DNA of 64,000 nt from Adhaeribacter_A terreus. Its GTDB lineage: Bacteria > Bacteroidota > Bacteroidia > Cytophagales > Hymenobacteraceae. The position numbers and the translations under genes were made by a program. The notes below the pieces were generated by a model. The model ran no database searches, was not told the origin of the DNA, and saw nothing but the letters and a program-made list of their open reading frames with translations. Of this stretch, positions 56,296 through 62,861 are shown piece by piece. Within the stretch, counting starts at the first letter, position 1; each line of letters opens with the position of its first letter. The stretch is from contig NZ_JBHSKT010000014.1 of NCBI RefSeq assembly GCF_042657365.1, forward strand, positions 5,287 to 69,286. The letters run 5' to 3'.

Positions 56296-57699
56296 TTAAT
56301 TCGCCGGCCCCAGGAACTTGGTAGTTTTAGTAGTAATCAGTTGCTCACCGCTAAACACGCCGATCTTGATTTCGGTGTTCATTTTGTGCAGTTCACCTTT
56401 CGGAATTTCGGCGAAGAAAACACCTTCTGTAATACCTTGCGCCGGCAGCATTAAACCGCTGCGTACCATTTTAATTTCGCCTTGCGGCACCAGTAATTTC
56501 AGCGTTACCGGGTAGGCCTGGTTGGTCTTGTTGATGAGCGAAATGTTGTACAGGTTACTGATGTTGCCGTTCTCTTTTTTCTGGTACATCATGCCCGGTG
56601 TGCGCAGAATGGTAGCGTCTATGTTTTTACGGGTTACCAGCAAGGTTACGAAAACGCCCATCAGCACAACTAATATGGCGGTGTACGCGCGCATACGGGT
56701 GGTGAACTGAAATTTCTTCTTCTCGGCTATTTCTTCTTCCGATGCGTAGCGGATCAGACCGTGCGGCTTGTTGATCAGGTCCATGATGGCGTTACAAGCA
56801 TCGATGCAGGCGGTGCAATTGATGCATTCCAGCTGGGTACCATTGCGAATGTCGATACCGGTTGGACAAACTTGTACGCACTGGTTACAATCAATGCAAT
56901 CACCTTCGGTGCGCACCTGGTTTTTGTGCAGTTTGCCGCGTGGTTCGCCGCGTTCGTAATCGTAGGCAACCACAATGCTTTTCTTATCGAGCATCACACC
57001 TTGCAAGCGGCCATACGGACAAACAATGGTACAGACCTGCTCCCGGAAACTGGCAAAAACCCAATAGAAAATTCCGGTAAAAATCGCCATCGAAGCAAGT
57101 CCGCCGAGGTGATTGGCTGGGTTATCGGTAACGATCTGTTGCAGCTTTTCTACGCCAATAATGTAGGCCAGAAGCGTGTTTGCAATGATGAAAGAAATGG
57201 CAACGAAAATGCTGTGCTTGGCGGTTTTCTTCCAGATCTTTTCGAAGTTCCATTCCTGTCGGTTTAGCGCTTTTTGTTTGTTGTTGTCGCCTTCTATCCA
57301 GTATTCAATTCTGCGGAAAACCATCTCCAGGAAAATGGTTTGCGGACAAACCCAGCCGCAGAAAACGCGCCCGTACACGATGGTAAACAGGATAATAAAA
57401 ACAACGAACGCTAGAAAACCCAGCACCAGAATAAAGAAATCCTGCGGCCAGAAGATCATGCCGAAAATGATGAACTTGCGCTCAACTAAATTCAGCATCA
57501 GCACCGGCAATCCGTTTATTTTCAGGAACGGACCAATGAACATCAAGGCCAGCAAACCATAACTCACCAGTTTGCGGTAATTGAACAATTTGCCTTTAGG
57601 TTTTTTAGGGTAAACCCATACCCTTTTTCCGTCTTTGTCAACCGTCGAGATCGTGTCGCGGTAGGCTTCGGTATCGGTAATTGCGTTGCTCATATTCAC
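56296..57699 (-). CDS. ccoG: Cytochrome c oxidase accessory protein CcoG
   Basis: A 467-residue membrane iron-sulphur protein (RdxA/FixG family), linked to copper reduction during cbb3 assembly. Helices near 45-65 and 85-110; the CGWVCPQTIFLEMVFRRIE motif; two [4Fe-4S] clusters in CIDCNQCVQVCPTGIDIRNGTQLECINCTACIDAC, with all eight cysteines present; and a C-terminal IgG-like periplasmic domain (YNISLINKTNQAYPVTLKLLVP). Length is normal. It lies between ccoP and fixH on the minus strand but is separated from ccoP by 904 bases, so it probably has its own promoter. Confidence 0.92.
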   Translation of the reverse strand: MNMSNAITDTEAYRDTISTVDKDGKRVWVYPKKPKGKLFNYRKLVSYGLLALMFIGPFLKINGLPVLMLNLVERKFIIFGMIFWPQDFFILVLGFLAFVVFIILFTIVYGRVFCGWVCPQTIFLEMVFRRIEYWIEGDNNKQKALNRQEWNFEKIWKKTAKHSIFVAISFIIANTLLAYIIGVEKLQQIVTDNPANHLGGLASMAIFTGIFYWVFASFREQVCTIVCPYGRLQGVMLDKKSIVVAYDYERGEPRGKLHKNQVRTEGDCIDCNQCVQVCPTGIDIRNGTQLECINCTACIDACNAIMDLINKPHGLIRYASEEEIAEKKKFQFTTRMRAYTAILVVLMGVFVTLLVTRKNIDATILRTPGMMYQKKENGNISNLYNISLINKTNQAYPVTLKLLVPQGEIKMVRSGLMLPAQGITEGVFFAEIPKGELHKMNTEIKIGVFSGEQLITTKTTKFLGPAN

Positions 57700-57982
57700 T
57701 TTCCGGTTGTGCGCGCCGGCAGCGAGAATTTTTAATTAGAAATTTATAAATCAGGATGCGGGAGTCTTTTATTCTGGCAAATGCTATTTGCAATTCTACT
57801 CTAGATACTCGTTTTGCTTACCTGTTTCTTTTACAAAGTTCTCGCTGTTGGGGGGGAATTGGAATGTTACCGGTCAGCGGGAAAGATGCTTTTCGTCATG
57901 TTTTTTTGAAGGAAGGAAATTTTGAATTGGCATGCCGTTTTTGAAATGCTGTTCCGGATTTGTAATTCGGAACTTTTGAGCT

Positions 57983-58090
57983 GCGGATTTGCAATCCGCT
58001 TCTCTAAGAGCAAACATTTCTGCTATTAATACGGATTACAAATCCGCGGCTATGTACTTCCGTATTGCAAATCCGAAAGAGCAAGGAAGC
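57983..58090. repeat. Three CGGATT/AATCCG hairpins
   Basis: GCGGATT, TGC, AATCCGC (57983-57999); CGGATT, ACA, AATCCG (58032-58046); and an imperfect CCGTATTGCAAATCCG near 58070. The unit at 2694-2710 is of the same type. Confidence 0.75.
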
Positions 58091-58215
58091 TATAGCCCCA
58101 TTCCTGTTCTTTGGAGTCTTTCGCAAGATGACTTCAAAGTTTAAATGAAATAAGCCGTCTCTGACAGCGCCACCTTTTGCAAACAAGCATTTCCGGTAAA
58201 TTCGTGGTTCTGTAG

Positions 58216-58232
58216 GGAAGTCGGAGACTTCC
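58216..58232. repeat. GGAAGTC/GACTTCC hairpin
   Basis: Perfect 7-bp arms with loop GGA. Confidence 0.7.
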
Positions 58233-58287
58233 TTTTCATCGTAAGTTTTCAGTCATCCTGCGGAAGACTAAAAACAGCATTTTGGAA

Positions 58288-58328
58288 AACCTTAACCTTA
58301 ACCTTAACCTTAACCTTAACCTTAACCT
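58288..58328. repeat. Tandem CTTAAC hexamer array
   Basis: Six perfect CTTAAC units (58291-58326) with partial units at both ends. Confidence 0.95.
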
Positions 58329-58493
58329 GTGGCACATGAACAAAGAAAAGCTATTAAACATACTTTCTACTTTCAAATTACCTTCCTACAATTTTTGAGG
58401 CTGCGCCTCACTGAAGTTGAACACTTCAGATCATTTATAGGTCCAGGTTTGAAAACTTGAACCAGTAGATTGGACTTATAATTCAGTAAAAGC

Positions 58494-58527
58494 AAAAAAC
58501 TGCCAGGCGAAATTACCTGGCAGTTTT
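58494..58527 (-). terminator. Terminator after ccoP
   Basis: AAAACTGCCAGG pairs perfectly with CCTGGCAGTTTT (58516-58527). It lies 77 bases past the ccoP stop. Confidence 0.88.
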
Positions 58528-58603
58528 CTTCCATTCGTTAATCAGAAATCAAAATTCTGAATCTTAAATTGTAAATCGCCAATCTAAAATCGTAAATCAA
58601 ATT

Positions 58604-59803
58604 CTATTTCTTCGGTTCGTATTTCTCGCCTTGCGGGGCCTTGGCGTTGGCTGGTTTGGTACCTTGCAGGCTCAGGATATAGCTGGCAACTTGCAGGGTT
58701 TGGTCTTTGCTGAGTTTTTTATCCCAGGCTACCATGCCTTTGCTGGTTACCCCGAATTTGATGGTTTTAAAGATGTCGTTTACGTCGCCGCCGTGCAGCC
58801 AGTATTCGTCGGTTAAGTTCGGGCCTACGGTGCCTTCGCCTTCTTTGCCGTGGCAGGCGGCGCAGTTTTGGGCGAAGATGGTTTTACCGCTTTCAATGGC
58901 CGGAGCATCGGTTAATACTTTGTAGTTTGTAACTGCGTTCGGATCGCTTATTTCGTTGGCGCTTAACAAGGCGGCTTGCTCCATTTCTACGTTATACTCA
59001 GCAGTTTGCAGTTTACCGGTTTCGAAAACGTGGTAGTGCAGCAAGTAAACAATCCCGAAAATGATAGTGGCGTAGAAGCTGTATTTCCACCACGGCGGCA
59101 GGTCGTTGTCGAACTCGTGGATGCCGTCGTAGCTGTGGTCTTCGATCAGCACGTCTTTGTGTTCGCCTACAATGGCTTTGGAATCGCCGCGCAGCAAACC
59201 AACCAGTTTTGCCATGGGCAGGTGCGCGTTTTCCGGGCGGTTATAATAGCTTCCCAGTACCGGCAGCATGGAAATGAAAGTCATAACCAGGAACAGCACC
59301 ACCAAAGCAAACAGGAACACGCCGATCAAAAGCACCAGGAAAACGGTGGCCGGCAGGCTTTTCAGATCGAAGCTACTTTTTACCTCGGTTGGAGTAGCGT
59401 TTTTCGGATCGGCCGGTGTAGTTGGCGGGGTAGCCGCTACAGTTACCGGAGCTTCGCTTTCGGTTTTGATGTAGGCAACTACCGCTTCAATGTCTTCGTC
59501 TTTCAGCGAACTTTCAAAAGAAGGCATGGGCACTTTGTTGAATTTTTCGAAAAGAGCAACGGCTTGTTTATCGCCGGCCTGCACCATTTTCTGGGAGTTC
59601 TTTACAAAGCTGTTGATCCATTTCTGGTCGTGGCGTTTGTCTACATCTTTCAGGGCCGGACCAACCACGTCTTCAGTTATGCTGTGGCAGGCTTTACAGT
59701 TGGCTTCGAAAATGGCTTTGCCGTCTATTTGCTGCGCCTGAGCTCCCGTTCCGAAAAACGCTAGGGTTGCGGCCGCAAAAAGTACTTTTTTTAACGTTTT
59801 CAT
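58604..59803 (-). CDS. ccoP: cbb3 oxidase subunit III (CcoP) with an extra N-terminal cytochrome c domain
   Basis: A 399-residue dihaem protein. Signal peptide 1-23; first cytochrome c domain with haem motif CKACH at 36-40 and a Met93 ligand candidate (KVPMPS); a membrane helix at about 153-176; the CcoP N-terminal motif HEFDNDLPPWWKYSFYATIIFGIVYLLHYH (229-258) with a second helix; a second cytochrome c domain with CAACH at 314-318. The normal CcoP has two C-terminal haem domains; here one has effectively been placed at the N-terminus. It passes electrons to CcoN. Signal-peptide residues 7-16 are read from a CGCTATG element. Confidence 0.88.
   Translation of the reverse strand: MKTLKKVLFAAATLAFFGTGAQAQQIDGKAIFEANCKACHSITEDVVGPALKDVDKRHDQKWINSFVKNSQKMVQAGDKQAVALFEKFNKVPMPSFESSLKDEDIEAVVAYIKTESEAPVTVAATPPTTPADPKNATPTEVKSSFDLKSLPATVFLVLLIGVFLFALVVLFLVMTFISMLPVLGSYYNRPENAHLPMAKLVGLLRGDSKAIVGEHKDVLIEDHSYDGIHEFDNDLPPWWKYSFYATIIFGIVYLLHYHVFETGKLQTAEYNVEMEQAALLSANEISDPNAVTNYKVLTDAPAIESGKTIFAQNCAACHGKEGEGTVGPNLTDEYWLHGGDVNDIFKTIKFGVTSKGMVAWDKKLSKDQTLQVASYILSLQGTKPANAKAPQGEKYEPKK
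59755..59785 (+). repeat. CGCTATG element inside the ccoP signal-peptide coding sequence
   Basis: AAAAACGCTAGGGTT, GCGGCCGC, AAAAAGTA; read on the minus strand it encodes residues 7-16 (VLFAAATLAF). Confidence 0.8.
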
Positions 59804-59994
59804 TGTAGTAGTTCGTTTGCCAGTTGAGGTTCATTTTCGTTTTGCAAAGGCAGCTCGCTCATGGCCGCAAAATGCTTTTTATCGCTCAGCACCACGTAAA
59901 GCAGCAAGCCCAGGAAAAACACGAAGAATATGATAAATGAGATCAGCGGGAAAATCTCGATTCCGGTGATGCCCTGTAATACATTCTTATACAT
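59800..59994 (-). CDS. ccoQ: CcoQ-like small cbb3 subunit
   Basis: A 64-residue single-pass membrane protein (one helix at about 15-37, IFPLISFIIFFVFFLGLLLYVVL) with a short acidic cytoplasmic tail. Size, topology and position between ccoN/O and ccoP identify it as the CcoQ-like subunit that stabilises the cbb3 complex. It overlaps the ccoP start by four bases. Confidence 0.82.
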   Translation of the reverse strand: MYKNVLQGITGIEIFPLISFIIFFVFFLGLLLYVVLSDKKHFAAMSELPLQNENEPQLANELLQ

Positions 59995-60048
59995 TTTATT
60001 TCGTTATTTATGGTCAGGATTTTGGATTATTCGATATTCGATTATTCG

Positions 60049-60079
60049 ACTTTTTTGGGCTTAAACCCTACCGTTTTTT
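60049..60079 (-). repeat. CGCTATG element (CTACCG variant)
   Basis: ACTTTTTTGGGC then TTAAACCCTACCGTTTTTT, in the ccoNO-ccoQ gap. Confidence 0.88.
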
Positions 60080-60153
60080 AGGCTTCCCTGCTCCGGTCTG
60101 TGAGGGCACAGACCGGGGTTTGGGTTGGTTTTTAATTTCTCTTTTGAAGGGTG

Positions 60154-60183
60154 ACTTTTTCGAGCTTTACCCCTAGCGTTTTT
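60154..60183 (-). repeat. CGCTATG element (CTAGCG variant)
   Basis: ACTTTTTCGAGC then TTTACCCCTAGCGTTTTT, second copy in the ccoNO-ccoQ gap. Confidence 0.85.
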
Positions 60184-60212
60184 GTCGAATGATCGAACTT
60201 CTAAAAATCGAA

Positions 60213-62405
60213 TTATCTAACTTGTTCTTCTTTCACTTTAATGTCGGTACCCAGGCGTTGCAGGTAGGCAATCAGGGCTACGATCTCTTTTTCCGGTTTT
60301 ACTTCGATGCCTTCTTTGGCCAGATCCGCAGAAATTTCTTTGGCTTGCTTCATCAGGTCGGCGTTGGCTTTTTTGGCGTAGCCAGGTTCGTATGGAACAC
60401 CCATTTTCTGCATCGCTTCGATCTTGGCTTCAGTGTCGGAGATATCTAAATCCTGCTCAAATAACCATGGGTAAGGCGGCATAATTGAACCTGGAGACAT
60501 GCTGGTCGGGTCCATCATGTGGTTGTAGTGCCAGCTGTGCGGATATTTCTGCCCTACGCGGTGCAGATCCGGGCCGGTACGTTTAGAGCCCCACAGGAAC
60601 GGACGGTCGTACACAAATTCGCCGGCTTTAGAGTATTCGCCGTAGCGCTCGGTTTCGGAGCGGAACGGACGGATCATCTGGGTGTGGCAGTTCACGCAAC
60701 CTTCTTTTATGTATAAATCGCGGCCTTGTAATTCCAGCGAAGTGTATGGTTTTACAGAGGCGATAGTTGGTACATTAGAGTCGATAAGGAACGTTGGCAC
60801 CATTTCTACCAGACCACCAATTAAGATGGCTACGGTAGCCCAAACGGCCATTCTGAACGGCTTCCGTTCGATTAAACGGTGCCAGTGGCTATCGTGGTGC
60901 TGACCAACGGTGGCAGGCATTAACGGAGCTGCTTCAGCTTCTTCGTCGGCTTGCAGGCTACCGGCTTTGGCAGTTTTGAAGATGTTGTAAAGCATCAGGA
61001 ACGCACCGCTCAGGTATAAAATACCACCAATACCACGCAGGTAATACATTGGCACGATCTGCAGCACGGTTTCCAGGAAGTTGGCATACTGCAGCACACC
61101 GCCTTCGCCGAATTGTTTCCACATTAAGCCTTGGGTGAAACCAGCCCAGTACATTGGAACCGCATAGAAAATGATACCCAGCGTACCTAACCAGAAGTGC
61201 GCGTTCGCTAATTTCTTAGAATATAAGTTTGTCTGGAAAATACGTGGTACTAACCAGTACAGGATACCGAAGGTTAAGAAACCGTTCCAGCCAAGAGCGC
61301 CAACGTGTACGTGTGCTACGATCCAGTCGGTAAAGTGGGCAATGGCATTCACATTTTTCAGGGAAAGCATCGGGCCTTCGAATGTAGCCATACCGTAAGC
61401 AGTAATTGCTACTACCATGAACTTCAGTACCGGCTCATCGCGAACGCGGTCCCAGGCGCCACGCAGCGTTAACAGACCGTTGATCATACCACCCCAGCTC
61501 GGCGCGATAAGCATTACGGAGAACACTACGCCTAAACTTTGCGCCCAGTCTGGCAACGCAGTATATAATAAGTGGTGCGGACCAGCCCAGATGTAAATGA
61601 AGATCAGCGACCAGAAGTGGATGATAGACAGGCGGTAAGAATAAACCGGACGGTTCGCGGCTTTCGGCAGGAAGTAATACATCATGCCCAGGTACGGCGT
61701 GGTTAAGAAAAACGCAACCGCGTTGTGGCCGTACCACCACTGCACCAGCGCATCCTGCACCCCGGCATAACCAGAGTAGCTTTTCAGTAACGTTACCGGA
61801 ATTTCGTAAGAGTTAACGATGTGCAGCACGGCAACCGTTAAGAACGTGGCGATGTAAAACCAAACCCCCACGTACATGTGGCGTTCGCGGCGCTTGGCAA
61901 TGGTTCCGAACATGTTCCAGCCGAAAACCACCCAAATTAAGGTAATCGCAATATCAATAGGCCACTCAAGTTCGGCGTATTCTTTGGAAGTGGTAAAGCC
62001 CAACGGCAAAGTTAAAACCGCCGAAAGAATGATAAGCTGCCAGCCCCAGAAGTGGATCTTGCTTAGCACATCGGAATACATTCTGGCTTTTAATAAACGC
62101 TGCAAAGAGTAATAAACCCCCATAAAAATACCGTTCCCCACGAAGGCAAAAATTACGGCATTGGTGTGCAGCGGCCTTACCCGGCCAAAAGTAGTGTACT
62201 GGGTACCCATATTTACATCCGGGTTGGCCAGCTGAAAGGCAATAATTACGCCGATGAGCATACCGGCCAGGCCCCAGAAAATGGTAGCCCAGGCAAAATT
62301 ACGGACAATCTTGTTGTCGTAATAGAAGGTTTCAAGCGTGTTGATCTTATCTCCGATCTTGCCGCCTAAAACCCCGGGTTTTGGGTTTAAAACTTCAGTT
62401 AACAT
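60213..62405 (-). CDS. Fused cbb3 cytochrome oxidase subunits I and II (CcoN-CcoO)
   Basis: A 730-residue fusion. Residues 1-480 are CcoN: His80 (RPLHTNAV), the copper-B ligands His227 (WWYGHNAV) and His277-His278 (AGPHHLL), and the haem pair His365/His367 (IVAHVHVGALG). Residues 515-730 are CcoO: a membrane anchor then the haem motif Cys570-Val-Asn-Cys573-His574 (KEGCVNCHTQMIRP) and the GPDLHRVG region. It is the oxygen-reducing core of a proton-pumping, high-affinity oxidase. The fusion is common in Bacteroidota. It overlaps ccoS by 11 bases. Confidence 0.93.
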   Translation of the reverse strand: MLTEVLNPKPGVLGGKIGDKINTLETFYYDNKIVRNFAWATIFWGLAGMLIGVIIAFQLANPDVNMGTQYTTFGRVRPLHTNAVIFAFVGNGIFMGVYYSLQRLLKARMYSDVLSKIHFWGWQLIILSAVLTLPLGFTTSKEYAELEWPIDIAITLIWVVFGWNMFGTIAKRRERHMYVGVWFYIATFLTVAVLHIVNSYEIPVTLLKSYSGYAGVQDALVQWWYGHNAVAFFLTTPYLGMMYYFLPKAANRPVYSYRLSIIHFWSLIFIYIWAGPHHLLYTALPDWAQSLGVVFSVMLIAPSWGGMINGLLTLRGAWDRVRDEPVLKFMVVAITAYGMATFEGPMLSLKNVNAIAHFTDWIVAHVHVGALGWNGFLTFGILYWLVPRIFQTNLYSKKLANAHFWLGTLGIIFYAVPMYWAGFTQGLMWKQFGEGGVLQYANFLETVLQIVPMYYLRGIGGILYLSGAFLMLYNIFKTAKAGSLQADEEAEAAPLMPATVGQHHDSHWHRLIERKPFRMAVWATVAILIGGLVEMVPTFLIDSNVPTIASVKPYTSLELQGRDLYIKEGCVNCHTQMIRPFRSETERYGEYSKAGEFVYDRPFLWGSKRTGPDLHRVGQKYPHSWHYNHMMDPTSMSPGSIMPPYPWLFEQDLDISDTEAKIEAMQKMGVPYEPGYAKKANADLMKQAKEISADLAKEGIEVKPEKEIVALIAYLQRLGTDIKVKEEQVR

Positions 62406-62601
62406 GTGCGGTGTCTGCTTTAGTGTTTGTGGTTGGTTTAATTGTAGTATTGCGTTTGGTTAATTCTTGATCGAAAAGCATGCGCACCGAAGGCGTATAA
62501 TCGTCTTCGTACTGGCCGGAGCGTACGGCCCACAGGAACGCAACCAGGAAAATGATCGCTACCGTTAAGCTGACGCAGATCAAAAGAAATATAATATTCA
62601 T
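62395..62601 (-). CDS. ccoS: cbb3 oxidase assembly protein CcoS
   Basis: A 68-residue protein with one N-terminal helix (IIFLLICVSLTVAIIFLVAFLWAVRSGQYEDDYTPSVRMLFD). FLWAVRSGQYDD is the hallmark of CcoS, needed for insertion of haem and copper into the oxidase. It is the first gene of the cco run and overlaps the fused ccoN/O gene by 11 bases. The copper ATPase gene ccoI, which usually precedes ccoS, is not seen; the DNA immediately upstream is AT-rich and foreign-looking. Confidence 0.9.
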   Translation of the reverse strand: MNIIFLLICVSLTVAIIFLVAFLWAVRSGQYEDDYTPSVRMLFDQELTKRNTTIKPTTNTKADTAHVN

Positions 62602-62647
62602 GCCGGAGCGGTTTATGCGGTTAACGTTGGTTTAAAGGCCTTTCCTG

Positions 62648-62676
62648 ACTTTTTTGGTACTTTTCGATACCGTTTT
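62648..62676 (-). repeat. CGCTATG element, degenerate
   Basis: ACTTTTTTGGTAC then TTTTCGATACCGTTTT, 47 bases upstream of the ccoS start; last copy before the AT-rich region. Confidence 0.7.
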
Positions 62677-62707
62677 ACATAGCCGGAAATGCCTTTAGCC
62701 AACATTA

Positions 62708-62715
62708 CAAAATTA
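62708..62715 (-). promoter_or_regulatory. Possible -7 promoter element for ccoS
   Basis: TAATTTTG on the minus strand fits TAnnTTTG. No good TTTG lies 19-21 bases further upstream, so this is weak. Confidence 0.3.
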
Positions 62716-62861
62716 CTGCGGCGGGGAAAGAGGAAATATGACGGATGTCAGTTTTGAGGGTGATTGATTGCAGGGGGTGGGAAATAATATAAGACTTCTA
62801 AATTTCAAAACATAAGAAAAACACTTATATTGACCTTGCTTATACTACTAACAAAAAAAAT

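Larger units (their letters stand above)
57700..58603. other. Gene-free region crowded with small hairpins
   Basis: 904 bases with no convincing gene. In order: three CGGATT/AATCCG hairpins (57983-58090), GGAAGTC/GACTTCC (58216-58232), a CTTAAC array (58288-58328), GAGGC/GCCTC (58397-58409), CTGAAGT/ACTTCAG (58411-58429), a GGTTT/AACC hairpin (58444-58464) and the ccoP terminator. Confidence 0.75.

Noticed and set aside
57700..58603. A non-coding RNA gene in the ccoP-ccoG gap
   Set aside because: The hairpins are unrelated small repeats; no promoter or single coherent fold can be supported by eye.
58976..59764. 262-codon plus-strand frame
   Set aside because: Antisense to ccoP, which has both haem motifs in frame.
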